Of a stretch of 64,000 nt of DNA, positions 18,238 through 27,178 are shown one piece after another. The DNA lies in contig CAZSRS010000019.1 of the NCBI GenBank assembly GCA_964609625.1, forward strand, positions 11,830 to 75,829. The letters run 5' to 3'. Source of the stretch: G963674665 sp964609625. Lineage in GTDB: Bacteria > Desulfobacterota > Desulfovibrionia > Desulfovibrionales > Desulfovibrionaceae. The first letter of the stretch is position 1, and every line of letters begins with the position of its first letter. The notes beneath the pieces were generated by a model. The model worked only from the letters and a program-made list of their open reading frames with translations. It did not search any database and was not told where the DNA came from. The translations under genes and the position numbers were made by a program.

Positions 18238-19602
18238 TCACTTGGCCTCCAAGAACTTCTGCCCCACCTGCCAGACATTGCCGGCGCCCATGGTCAGGAG
18301 CAGGTCACCGGGGCGCAGCAACCCAGGCAGGGCGGCGCTCACCGCGTCGAAATCCTCGAAATAGGTCACGTCGGTGTCCGAGACCTGGGTGATACCCTTG
18401 ACCAGGCTCTGCCCACTCACGCCCGGTATTGGTGATTCCGAGGCCGGGTAGATCTCGGTGAGCAGCAGCTTGTCCAAATTGCCGAAGGCCTTGCAAAAAT
18501 CCCCGAACAGGGCCTGGGTCCGGGTGAAACGGTGGGGCTGGAAGACCACCACCAGCCTGCGCTCCGGATGGCAGGAGCGCGCCGTCTCCAATGTGGCCTT
18601 GATCTCGGCTGGATGGTGGCCATAGTCGTCCACTACCAGCACGCCGTCGCGCTCCCCCTTGACTTCGAAGCGCCGACCCACGCCGTTGAAATGCTCCAAA
18701 CCGCTGATGGCCTTCTCGACGGAAATTCCGGACATCATGGCCACACCCATGGCGCCCAGGGCATTGAGCACGTTGTGCCGCCCCGGCTGCGACAACCGCA
18801 CCACACCCAGTTCGCGTCCCTTGAAGAGCACGCGGAACCGGCTCACCGCGGCGCATTCGATGATCTCGCCGCGCAGGACGTTTTGCAGGCCGAAACCATA
18901 GCTCAGGATGGGGCGTTTGATGCGCGGCAGCAGTCGTTGCACGCCTGGGTCGTCGCCGCAGACCACGTTGACCCCGTAAAAGGGCACCTTGTTCATGAAC
19001 TGGACAAAGGCATCCTCTATCTCGGCAAGGCTCGAGTAAAAATCGAGGTGATCCACATCCACATTGGTGACCACGGTCATGATCGGCACAAGGCAAAGGA
19101 AGGAGCCGTCGGACTCGTCAGCCTCTGCGATGAGAAACTCGCCCCCACCGAGCCTGGCGTTGGAGCCGTAAGCGTTGAGCCGTCCCCCGATGATTACGGT
19201 GGGGTCCAGATCGGCCGTGTCGAAGATGGATGCCAACAACGAGGTGGTGGTGGTCTTGCCGTGGGTTCCGGCCACGGCGATTCCCGTGCGCAGACGCATC
19301 AGCTCCGCCAGCATCTCGGCCCTGGGTATTACGGGGATGTTGCGCTCCCTGGCTGCCTGAAGCTCTGGATTGTCCTCGGCGATGGCCGTGGACTTGACCA
19401 CCACGTGGGCCTCCGGGACATTGTCGCGGTGGTGGCCGATGGCCACTTCGGCGCCCAATGCGCGCAAATGGCGTACCACCGGCGAATCCGAGAGGTCCGA
19501 GCCGCTCACGGCGTACCCGAGGTTGAGCAACACCTCGGCGATGCCGCTCATGCCGGCGCCACCGATGCCCACCATATGTATCTTCTTCACACGTCCTTTC
19601 AT
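18238..19602 (-). CDS. murC: UDP-N-acetylmuramate--L-alanine ligase MurC
   Basis: MurC adds L-Ala to UDP-MurNAc, the first amino acid of the stem peptide, using ATP. The 454-residue protein begins with KIHMVGIGGAGMSGIAEVL and has the P-loop VAGTHGKTTTTSLLAS. The central ligase core includes EADESDGSFL and VTNVDVDHLD, and the C-terminal domain has VVDDYGHHPAEIKATL. The frame is open to a GTG at 19650 inside murG, but ATG 19602 gives the normal N-terminus. murB follows directly. Confidence 0.97.
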   Translation of the reverse strand: MKGRVKKIHMVGIGGAGMSGIAEVLLNLGYAVSGSDLSDSPVVRHLRALGAEVAIGHHRDNVPEAHVVVKSTAIAEDNPELQAARERNIPVIPRAEMLAELMRLRTGIAVAGTHGKTTTTSLLASIFDTADLDPTVIIGGRLNAYGSNARLGGGEFLIAEADESDGSFLCLVPIMTVVTNVDVDHLDFYSSLAEIEDAFVQFMNKVPFYGVNVVCGDDPGVQRLLPRIKRPILSYGFGLQNVLRGEIIECAAVSRFRVLFKGRELGVVRLSQPGRHNVLNALGAMGVAMMSGISVEKAISGLEHFNGVGRRFEVKGERDGVLVVDDYGHHPAEIKATLETARSCHPERRLVVVFQPHRFTRTQALFGDFCKAFGNLDKLLLTEIYPASESPIPGVSGQSLVKGITQVSDTDVTYFEDFDAVSAALPGLLRPGDLLLTMGAGNVWQVGQKFLEAK

Positions 19603-19627
19603 GCTCGATCCCGATCTTCGTCTCGTT

Positions 19628-20725
19628 TCAGGCTGCCTTGGCCGTTTCACCGGTCAGTTGCTCCAGGCAGTCGACCACCGCCGCAGCGGCCTTGGGGCTG
19701 CCCATGGCGCGGGCAGCCTCGGCCATGCGTTCCAGCTCGGTGGGATGTTCCAACAGCTCTATGAGTTCCGCCGCCAGATCCCGGCTCGCGAGTTCACGTT
19801 GCTCGATCCGTCTGGCGGCACCGGCCTGTTCCAGAAATGCCGCATTCACACTCTGGTGCTGGTGCGTGGCGTATGGGAAGGGAATCAGCACGCTGGGCAC
19901 ACCGGCCACGGCCAACTCGGCCACCGTGGTGGCGCCGGCCCGGCACAGAGCCAGCCCGGCCCAGGCATAGGCCCCGGCCATGTCCTGAATGAACGGCTCC
20001 ACCTTGGCTGCGTATCCCTGCTCCATACCGTAGCGCGCCTTGACGCGGTCATAATCCAACACACCGGTCTGGTGCCAAATTTCCACGCCTGCCTGACGCA
20101 GTCTAGGGAGCGCCTCCAGAACCGCATCGTTCACGGCCACGGCACCCTGGCTGCCTCCCAGCACCAACAGGCGCTTGCCCCTGTTCCCGGTCTCCTGGGG
20201 TATCCTTCGAGCCAGGGCCGTGATGCTCTTGCGCACTGGATTGCCTGTCCGCTTGACCTTGGCGGCGGGAAAACTCCCGGCCTGGTCCGGAAATGAAACC
20301 AGTACACTGTCCACCAGCCGTCCCAGCAGACGGTTCGTAAGACCCGGAACGCTGTTCTGCTCATGGATGGCCGTGGGCGTGCGGCGCAGCACCGCCGCCA
20401 GTACCGAGGCAAAGGCCGCGTAGCCGCCCAGTCCGACAACAACCTGGGGCTTGAACCGACCGTGCAGGACCATGGCCTTGCCCAAACCGAGCAGCAGCCA
20501 CCATCCCGCGGCCAGTGCCCGCACTCCCTTGCCCAGGACAGGGCGGACAGGCAGGGCCGCGAACTCGAGCCCGGCCTCGGCGGCAAGCCTGGCCTCGGGC
20601 CCCCGCACGCCTCCCACGAACAGGACGCGCACCTGGGGATGCCTGGCCCGCAGCTCCTCGGCCACGGCCAGGGCCGGAAAAATGTGGCCGCCCGTGCCGC
20701 CGGTGGTCACGATCACACGCCGCAT
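19628..20725 (-). CDS. murG: Lipid II synthase MurG (GT28)
   Basis: MurG transfers GlcNAc from UDP-GlcNAc to lipid I at the inner membrane face, giving lipid II. The 365-residue protein starts MRRVIVTTGGTGGHIFPALA with the Gly-rich loop 1. It has GGYAAFASVLAA and the acceptor-site HEQNSVPGLTNRLL in the N-domain, then LVLGGSQGAVAVND and CRAGATTVAELAVAGVPS in the UDP-GlcNAc-binding C-domain. The frame is open far upstream into ftsW, but this ATG gives the family N-terminus and overlaps the ftsW stop by 13 bp. Confidence 0.97.
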   Translation of the reverse strand: MRRVIVTTGGTGGHIFPALAVAEELRARHPQVRVLFVGGVRGPEARLAAEAGLEFAALPVRPVLGKGVRALAAGWWLLLGLGKAMVLHGRFKPQVVVGLGGYAAFASVLAAVLRRTPTAIHEQNSVPGLTNRLLGRLVDSVLVSFPDQAGSFPAAKVKRTGNPVRKSITALARRIPQETGNRGKRLLVLGGSQGAVAVNDAVLEALPRLRQAGVEIWHQTGVLDYDRVKARYGMEQGYAAKVEPFIQDMAGAYAWAGLALCRAGATTVAELAVAGVPSVLIPFPYATHQHQSVNAAFLEQAGAARRIEQRELASRDLAAELIELLEHPTELERMAEAARAMGSPKAAAAVVDCLEQLTGETAKAA

Positions 20726-21873
20726 GTCGCTGCCTGTTCCCGACCCCGCATCGCTTTGGGGCGTGAAAGGTTGAGCAGAACTCCAACACACAAAAATGAA
20801 CAGACCAGACTGCTGCCACCGTAGCTCAGGAAGGGCATGGGCACCCCCTTCGGCGGTGCGGTCCCCAGCACCACGGCCATATTCAGTACCGCGCCGAGGC
20901 TCAGAATCAGGGCCATGCCGAAGCCTGCCAGGCGCTCCTGCATGTCCTCCTGGGCCAGAGCCACCTGGAAGGCGCGCAGCAGGAGCATGCCCATGAGGAT
21001 GAAGATAACCGAAACGCCCACGAAGCCCAGTTCCTCGCCCACTACGGCCATGATGAAGTCGTTGTGCGCCTCTGGCAGGAAGAACAGCTTCTGTTTGCCC
21101 GCGCCCAGTCCCCGGCCGAAGATTCCGCCCGAACCAAAGGCGTACAGCGACTGCACCAGTTGGTACCCCGAATCCATGGCGTCCTTGAACGGATCGAGAA
21201 ACGCCAACAGTCTGCGGGTGCGGTAGGGAGACTGGAGGATCAGCATCCAGGCCGCGCCCGCCGCCATGGCCAGGGAGCAGAACAGGTAGATCGGCCGCGT
21301 GCCCCCCACCAGACACATCAGGAACAACAACATGCACAGGAATACGGCACCGCCGAAATCCGGTTGCATGAGCACCAGCACGCTGAGCAGCCCACTCACG
21401 GCAAAGGGCGGAATGACTCCCACGCTGAAGGTCCGGATCAGCTCCTGCTTCTGGCTCAAGAACCAGGCCAGATACACAACCAGGGCGACCTTGGCGAATT
21501 CCATGGGCTGGAGGGCAAATATCCCCAAACGCATCCAGCGCTTCGCGCCGTTCACTTCCGTACCCAGGGATGTGAACAGGGTCAGGCCGAGCAGCAGGAA
21601 GACCACCGCCAGGAACCAGTATTTCAAGCGGAACAGACTCTGCAAGGGAAGCCAGGCGGTCAGGATCATGATTCCCACCCCGAGGACCAGGAACAGGGCC
21701 TGCTTACGAAAGAAGAAATACTTGTCGGCGAAGTGCTTTTCGGCCATGACGCCGCTGGCGCTGAGCACCATAATCAGGCCCACTCCGGCCATAAGCAGGG
21801 TGACGGCCAGCAGCCAGAAGTCGAGCTTAAGCACGGCCTCGCCGTCCTTGGTCTTGGTCCAGAGGAGACTCAT
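20713..21873 (-). CDS. ftsW: Septal peptidoglycan glycosyltransferase FtsW (SEDS family)
   Basis: FtsW polymerises lipid II at the septum together with the class B PBP FtsI. The 386-residue polytopic protein shows about ten hydrophobic segments. It carries SEDS signatures such as NGAKRWMRLGIFALQPMEFA, HNDFIMAVVGEELGFVGV and the C-terminal GVPMPFLSYGGSSLV. The 4-bp overlap with murD upstream (ATGA) and 13-bp overlap with murG indicate translational coupling. Confidence 0.97.
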   Translation of the reverse strand: MSLLWTKTKDGEAVLKLDFWLLAVTLLMAGVGLIMVLSASGVMAEKHFADKYFFFRKQALFLVLGVGIMILTAWLPLQSLFRLKYWFLAVVFLLLGLTLFTSLGTEVNGAKRWMRLGIFALQPMEFAKVALVVYLAWFLSQKQELIRTFSVGVIPPFAVSGLLSVLVLMQPDFGGAVFLCMLLFLMCLVGGTRPIYLFCSLAMAAGAAWMLILQSPYRTRRLLAFLDPFKDAMDSGYQLVQSLYAFGSGGIFGRGLGAGKQKLFFLPEAHNDFIMAVVGEELGFVGVSVIFILMGMLLLRAFQVALAQEDMQERLAGFGMALILSLGAVLNMAVVLGTAPPKGVPMPFLSYGGSSLVCSFLCVGVLLNLSRPKAMRGREQAATCGV

Positions 21874-23171
21874 GCCCCACCTCCTGTCAGTTGCCGCACC
21901 AAAGTCTCGAAATGGCGTCCGCGCTCCTCGTAGTCCTTGTACTGATCATAGCTGGCGGTGGCAGGCGAAAGCAGCACCACGCCCTGCCCCGCGAGTTTGC
22001 TTTGCACCCAGGCAAAGGCCTTGGCCATGTCCTCTTCCCAATGCACTTCCGCGGCGCCGTTCCAAGCCGCGGCAAAGATATCCCTGCTTCCGCCGTACAA
22101 GGCCACGGCCTTGACCCGCTCCCCGAGCAGGGGCGCCAGTTCGGCCAGATCACCACCCTTGAACTTGCCTCCGGCCAGGAGAAAGATCGGTCCTGGGAAA
22201 CTGAGCAGGGCTGCGCGCAGGGCCTCCACCGTGGTGGCCTTGGAGTCGTTGACGTAGAGCACGCCCTCGTGCTCGGCCACCCTGGCCAGTCTGTGCGGCG
22301 GGGGCGCGAAACCTTCCACCGCCCGCTGCGCTTCGTTTTCCGTGACGCCGAAGATGCGCGTGGCCTGATACGCGGCCTCCATGTTGGCCTGGTTGTGTGC
22401 TCCCGGCAGGTTCTTGCAGTACAACCGCTGTTTGGGTGCGTACCAGAGCACCCTGGCCCTGATGGCCAAAACGGGCTCCAACTCCGCCCGCTGCGCCTGA
22501 GGCAGAATGGCGTGATCGCCCTCGTGCTGCCGGCTGAACAACGAAAGCTTGGCTTCGATATACTCGTTCATGTCCTGGTGATAGTCCAGGTGGTTCGGCG
22601 AGAGATTGAGCAGCACACCCACCCAGGGCTTGAAGGTGGAGCAGGTCTGCAACTGAAAACTGGACACCTCCAGCACCAGGATGTCCACCTCGTTGTCGTC
22701 CAGCACGTAACCAGCCAGGGGAGCGCCGATGTTTCCACCGCAGAAGACCCTGTGCCCCACGTATTCCAGCATGCGCGCGGCTAGGGCCGTGGTGGTGGTC
22801 TTGCCGCTGGTGCCGGTGATGGCCAGGATGGGCTTGCATACATAGCGGCTTGCCAACTCCAGTTCGCCCACCACCTCCACATGCGCTCCAGGAAGCAGGG
22901 GGCGGATTCGAGACACTGGAATGCCCGGACTCATGACCACCATGTCCACATCTTGGAAGTGCCCGGGGTCGTGCTCGCCCGTGACGCAGACAATGCCCTG
23001 GCTGCCGGCCTGATCAAGGAACTCCCTGTCCAAGGAGGCGGCGCTCTTTTCCATAAGCCGCACGTCCGCACCCAGGGCACGAGCCATCAAGGCCGCGGCG
23101 CGGCCGGAGCGACCCGCTCCCACCACGGCAACCCGGCGGCCTTTCAGAACCTGACGTTCACGTGCTTCCAT
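21870..23171 (-). CDS. murD: UDP-N-acetylmuramoylalanine--D-glutamate ligase MurD
   Basis: MurD adds D-Glu to UDP-MurNAc-L-Ala. The protein (433 residues from this start) has the N-terminal GRRVAVVGAGRSGRAAALMA, the P-loop ILAITGTSGKTTTTALAARM and NLSPNHLDYHQDMNEYI. The C-terminal domain has VLYVNDSKATTVEALRAAL and LLAGGKFKGGDLAEL. ATG 23171 lies 12 nt from a GAGAAGG; the GTG at 23180 is an alternative start but is only 3 nt from it. The gene overlaps ftsW by 4 bp. Confidence 0.96.
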   Translation of the reverse strand: MEARERQVLKGRRVAVVGAGRSGRAAALMARALGADVRLMEKSAASLDREFLDQAGSQGIVCVTGEHDPGHFQDVDMVVMSPGIPVSRIRPLLPGAHVEVVGELELASRYVCKPILAITGTSGKTTTTALAARMLEYVGHRVFCGGNIGAPLAGYVLDDNEVDILVLEVSSFQLQTCSTFKPWVGVLLNLSPNHLDYHQDMNEYIEAKLSLFSRQHEGDHAILPQAQRAELEPVLAIRARVLWYAPKQRLYCKNLPGAHNQANMEAAYQATRIFGVTENEAQRAVEGFAPPPHRLARVAEHEGVLYVNDSKATTVEALRAALLSFPGPIFLLAGGKFKGGDLAELAPLLGERVKAVALYGGSRDIFAAAWNGAAEVHWEEDMAKAFAWVQSKLAGQGVVLLSPATASYDQYKDYEERGRHFETLVRQLTGGGA

Positions 23172-23213
23172 CTTGCCCACAATCCTTCTCTCCGTAGTCG
23201 CGTCAACGCGGCA

Positions 23214-24293
23214 TCATCGCAGCTTGAGCGTGGACAGCGCGGCCAGCCCCAGCAGAATGGACAAAATCCAGAATCTGATGATGATCTTGGACTCCGGAAT
23301 GCCCTTGAGTTCGAAATGATGGTGAATGGGCGCCATGCGGAACATCCGCTTGCCGCCGCTGAACTTGAAATACCCCACCTGGAGAATCACCGAGAGGGTC
23401 TCGATGACGAACAGCCCACCCACGATGAGCAGCACCAACTCCTGCTTGGCCAGCACCGCGATGAATCCCAGCACCCCGCCCAGGCTGAGGGAGCCCACGT
23501 CGCCCATAAACACCTGGGCCGGATAGGCGTTGAACCACAAGAATCCCAGTCCGGCGCCCACGAGCGCGCCGCAGAACACCGTGACCTCGCCCACACCGGC
23601 CAAGGGGGCGATCTGCAGATACCGCGCCATCTGCGCATGCCCGGTGACGTATACGAACACGGCCAAGCAGGCGCCGGCCACGATGGTCGGGCCGATGGCC
23701 AAGCCGTCCAGCCCGTCGGTGAGGTTCACCCCGTTGGATGCCCCCACCATCACCAACACGGCGAAGGGAATGTAGAACCAGCCCAGGCTCGGCTGAAAAT
23801 CCTTGAAAAAGGGAAAAATCAAATTCGTGGAATAGGCCGGCTCCTGAATAAGCAGGACCATGACCAGGATCGCCACCAGGATCTGAGCCAGGAACTTGGT
23901 CCTCGCCGTGAATCCCTTGTTGGTCTTTTTGCGGATCTTGGAATAATCGTCCAGGAAGCCGATGAGACCGAAACCACAAAACACGAACATGGTCAGCCAG
24001 ATGTAATGGTTGGTCAGGTCCGCCCAAAGCAGCACGCTGCCGATGACGCCTGCCGCGATGAGCAGTCCGCCCATGGTGGGAGTCCCTGCCTTCTGCTTGT
24101 GGGCCTGCACGCCGTCTTCCTGGATATACTGCCCGAACTTGATCTTGCGCAGCCATTCGATGAACCGCGGTCCGATGAGTATGGTGATCAGCAAGGCCGT
24201 GAGCAGCGCCCAGACCGAACGGAAGGTGATGTAGCGGAAGACGTTGAAAAGTCCGACATCCGCGCTCAAGGGATAGATAAAATTGTATATCAT
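23214..24293 (-). CDS. mraY: Phospho-N-acetylmuramoyl-pentapeptide transferase MraY
   Basis: MraY makes lipid I by transferring phospho-MurNAc-pentapeptide to undecaprenyl phosphate. The 359-residue protein has about ten membrane segments and the conserved motifs GTPTMGGLLI, FLDDYSKIRKKTNKGF (aspartates for Mg2+), NGVNLTDGLDGLAIGP and the loop RMAPIHHHFELKG. Its ATG overlaps the murF stop by 4 bp; murD follows. Confidence 0.98.
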   Translation of the reverse strand: MIYNFIYPLSADVGLFNVFRYITFRSVWALLTALLITILIGPRFIEWLRKIKFGQYIQEDGVQAHKQKAGTPTMGGLLIAAGVIGSVLLWADLTNHYIWLTMFVFCGFGLIGFLDDYSKIRKKTNKGFTARTKFLAQILVAILVMVLLIQEPAYSTNLIFPFFKDFQPSLGWFYIPFAVLVMVGASNGVNLTDGLDGLAIGPTIVAGACLAVFVYVTGHAQMARYLQIAPLAGVGEVTVFCGALVGAGLGFLWFNAYPAQVFMGDVGSLSLGGVLGFIAVLAKQELVLLIVGGLFVIETLSVILQVGYFKFSGGKRMFRMAPIHHHFELKGIPESKIIIRFWILSILLGLAALSTLKLR

Positions 24294-25699
24294 ATCATCA
24301 ACTCCCGGCGCAGCGCATCACAGAATTCCTCCATGCGCACTCCCCGCGACCCCTTGAAGAGCACCACCCCCCGCGAGATGTCCTGACGGCGCATGTCGGT
24401 CAAAAAGTCCTCCGGTCGTTCAACGTGCGTGAATTCCCCGGCGAATCCCGCGTGCAGCAATCCCTTGCGCACCGCCTCGCCATGCCCGCCGCGCCAGAAC
24501 ACGACACGCGCGCCGGTCTGGGCGACACGCGCGCCCAGTTCCTCGTGCAGGGCCTCGGCATGCTCGCCGAGTTCCAGCATTTCGCCCAGAACCACCATCA
24601 GTGGGCAGCCTTCGGCCAGATCCGCCGCGCCGGCCAGAGCCTGGGCCATGGACAGGGGATTGGCGTTGTACGTGTCGTCAATGATCACCAGGTCACCTTT
24701 TTCGTGGCGTTCAAAGCGTCGTTGGGCAGGAACCGCCACGGCCAAGCCGGCCTGGATCTTCTCCGCTGTCAAGCCCAGTCGGTGGGCGGTCGCGGCAGCG
24801 GCGATGCAATTCTCGGCCATGAAGCCCCCACGCCAGGGGAGCACGACGGTCAACACCATGCCTGCCATATCCAGCCGGTAACGGCCCCTGCCTCCAGGCT
24901 CCGCGCCCCTGTATGAACCCCTGTAGGGCGCGTCGCCGTCCTGCGCGGTAAAGAGAATCTGGGACAGCTCGTAGGCCGCCGCGGCGTCCAGCAGCTCGGG
25001 GTAGTCGGCACTGAGCACCGCCTCGCCGCCTTCTCGGCAATGGGCCATGAGCCTGGCCTTGTGCATGGCCACGCCGGTGACACCGCCCAATCCCTGGGTG
25101 TGCGCCGGCCCCACGTTGACGATCAGGGCCAGGTCCGGGGCCAGGATTTCACCCAGCTCGTCCATGTCCTGCGGCAGGCTGATGCCTACCTCCATGACCC
25201 AAAAGTCCTCTTCACCCGTAGCCTCGAGCATGGACAGCGGCAATCCGATCTGGTTGTTGCGATTGAGTTGGTTCTTGGCGGTGGCTCCGTGCTGGGTGAG
25301 CAGTCCGGCCAAGAGTTCCTTGACCGTGGTCTTGCCGGCGGAGCCGGTGACGCCCACCACCGTGGCTCGCGCCTTGTCGCGGTAATGCCTGGCCAGCCGC
25401 CCCAGGGCCTTGATGGAGTTGTCCACCATCAGCACCGGGCAATCCTTGGCCTCGGCCTCCGCCGAGAGTTGCACGGGGCGGTGGGCCACCACGGCCACGG
25501 CCCCTGCTTCCAGTGCTTGTGAGGCGAAGTCATGACCGTCGAAACGCTCCCCGGGGATGCAGAAGAACACGTCCCCCGGTGTCACGGTCCGAGAGTCGAT
25601 GCGCACCGCGGAAGGATGCCTCTCTCCCAGGCGGCCGTGCCCCTCGGCGTGTACCACGGCTTCCATGGCCGCGGCCATTTCCGACAAGGTCAGGTTCAC
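24290..25699 (-). CDS. murF: UDP-MurNAc-tripeptide:D-Ala-D-Ala ligase MurF
   Basis: MurF adds the D-Ala-D-Ala dipeptide to complete the UDP-MurNAc-pentapeptide. From the GTG at 25699 the product is 469 residues. It has an N-terminal domain with RIDSRTVTPGDVFFCIPG, the P-loop VVGVTGSAGKTTVKELLA, NRNNQIGLPLSML and the C-domain motif IIDDTYNANPLSMAQAL. The frame is open a further 174 nt upstream but that overlaps murE; the GTG overlaps the murE stop as GTGA, pointing to coupled translation. Confidence 0.95.
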   Translation of the reverse strand: MNLTLSEMAAAMEAVVHAEGHGRLGERHPSAVRIDSRTVTPGDVFFCIPGERFDGHDFASQALEAGAVAVVAHRPVQLSAEAEAKDCPVLMVDNSIKALGRLARHYRDKARATVVGVTGSAGKTTVKELLAGLLTQHGATAKNQLNRNNQIGLPLSMLEATGEEDFWVMEVGISLPQDMDELGEILAPDLALIVNVGPAHTQGLGGVTGVAMHKARLMAHCREGGEAVLSADYPELLDAAAAYELSQILFTAQDGDAPYRGSYRGAEPGGRGRYRLDMAGMVLTVVLPWRGGFMAENCIAAAATAHRLGLTAEKIQAGLAVAVPAQRRFERHEKGDLVIIDDTYNANPLSMAQALAGAADLAEGCPLMVVLGEMLELGEHAEALHEELGARVAQTGARVVFWRGGHGEAVRKGLLHAGFAGEFTHVERPEDFLTDMRRQDISRGVVLFKGSRGVRMEEFCDALRRELMI

Positions 25700-27177
25700 G
25701 AGAGTATCTCCCGGATGACGGCCTGGTCGCTGAATGGCCGTTTCTCGTCGCCGATCTGCTGATAGGCCTCGTGGCCCTTGCCGGCCACCACCAGCACGTC
25801 GGTTGTCCGCATTTCTTCTATGGCCACGGTAATGGCCATGCGCCTGTCCGGGGTCTCCAGGACCATGGGGCAATCACGCAGACCTGGCCGCACGTCGTTC
25901 ATGATATCCAGGGGATTCTCGTGCCGCGGATTGTCCGAGGTGAGCACCGCCACGTCGCTGTACTTGCACACGGCCTTGCCCATCAGGGGACGCTTGGTCT
26001 TGTCCCTGTTTCCGCCGCAGCCGAAGACCGTAAACAATCGCTTGAAGTTGAGTTCCTTGACCGCGGCCAGGACGTTTTCCAACGCATCGGGCGTGTGCGC
26101 GTAATCCACGAAGATGTTCAAACCACGGTTGTTAGGGATGCGCTCCAACCGTCCGGGCACGCCCATGAAATCCTTGAATCCCTGCATGTGCTCCGGCCGC
26201 AGTCCCATGGCCAGGCCAACCGCCTGGGCTCCGAGGAGATTCGAGGCGTTGTGCCGCCCCACCAGGGGCGAGAACAGCAGCCAGGTCTCTCCGTGCCAGC
26301 GCATCTCCATTTCCAGGCCGGATACGCTGCTGGAGAGCACCGCCCCCTGCAACGCCTCCCCCCGCCATTCCCGATGCGGAGCGGTGAGGCCGAAGCCCAC
26401 GGCGTTGGGAACCACGGCCAGCAGCTTGCGGCCGTAAGGATCGTCCCAGTTGAGCACCGCACGCTTGTCCCGCCTGGGGATCTGGGTGAACAGCCTGGCT
26501 TTGGCCTGGAAATAGGACTCCATGTCGCCGTGGTAGTCCAGGTGATCCTGGGTGACGTTGGTCAGCACGGCGCAGTCGAACTCCAGCCCGGCCGTGCGGT
26601 TCTGGTCCAGGGCATGGGAGGAGGCCTCCATCACCGCCACTTCCACGCCGCTTTCGGCCATGCGGGCCATGAATTCGTGCAGCTGCCAGCACCCCGGCGT
26701 GGTCAAGGGGGCGTCAATGACCTGGCCGGGCCAGCGGTAGCTCACCGTGCCCAGGGCGCCGACCCGTTTGCCCGCATGGAGGAAAAGATGCTCGATCAGG
26801 TAGGTGATGGTGGTCTTGCCGTTGGTGCCGGTGACGCCGATGAGCTTGAAGGGAAGCCTTTCGGTCTTGAAGTGGGCCGCTGCCAGTTCACCCAGCGCGG
26901 CGCGGGGATCGGGATGGGGCACGAAGGTGAAGCCGCGCGGCACTTCCCCAAGGGTGCCCTCGAGGCCCAGAACCCAGGATGCGCCCCTAGCCACTGCATC
27001 GGGAATGAAAGATGCACCGTCCGTGCTCGCACCAAGCTGGGCCACAAAGATGTCGCCGGGTCTGACCTGGGCCGAATGGGTCCGGACCATGACGCCGCTT
27101 GCCGCAAGGCGTTTGAGTTCGTCAAAGGCGGGGGATGCGTGTCCCTGTGAGCCTGCCCCGACCTCGGAGTATTTCAT
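25696..27177 (-). CDS. murE: UDP-MurNAc-L-Ala-D-Glu:diaminopimelate ligase MurE
   Basis: MurE adds the third residue, normally meso-diaminopimelate in Gram-negatives. The 493-residue protein has SAQVRPGDIFVAQ, the P-loop LIGVTGTNGKTTITYLIEHL, NVTQDHLDYHGDMESYF and FVDYAHTPDALENVL. The C-terminal motif SDNPRHENPLDIMNDV contains the DNPR sequence that selects meso-Dap over lysine, so A1-gamma peptidoglycan is expected. ATG 27177 lies just after the ftsI stop; an in-frame ATG at 27195 is an alternative. Confidence 0.96.
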   Translation of the reverse strand: MKYSEVGAGSQGHASPAFDELKRLAASGVMVRTHSAQVRPGDIFVAQLGASTDGASFIPDAVARGASWVLGLEGTLGEVPRGFTFVPHPDPRAALGELAAAHFKTERLPFKLIGVTGTNGKTTITYLIEHLFLHAGKRVGALGTVSYRWPGQVIDAPLTTPGCWQLHEFMARMAESGVEVAVMEASSHALDQNRTAGLEFDCAVLTNVTQDHLDYHGDMESYFQAKARLFTQIPRRDKRAVLNWDDPYGRKLLAVVPNAVGFGLTAPHREWRGEALQGAVLSSSVSGLEMEMRWHGETWLLFSPLVGRHNASNLLGAQAVGLAMGLRPEHMQGFKDFMGVPGRLERIPNNRGLNIFVDYAHTPDALENVLAAVKELNFKRLFTVFGCGGNRDKTKRPLMGKAVCKYSDVAVLTSDNPRHENPLDIMNDVRPGLRDCPMVLETPDRRMAITVAIEEMRTTDVLVVAGKGHEAYQQIGDEKRPFSDQAVIREILS

Positions 27178-27178
27178 G

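Noticed and set aside
20726..21337. MurG N-terminal extension of about 200 residues
   Set aside because: It overlaps ftsW in another frame; murG has its normal family start at 20725.
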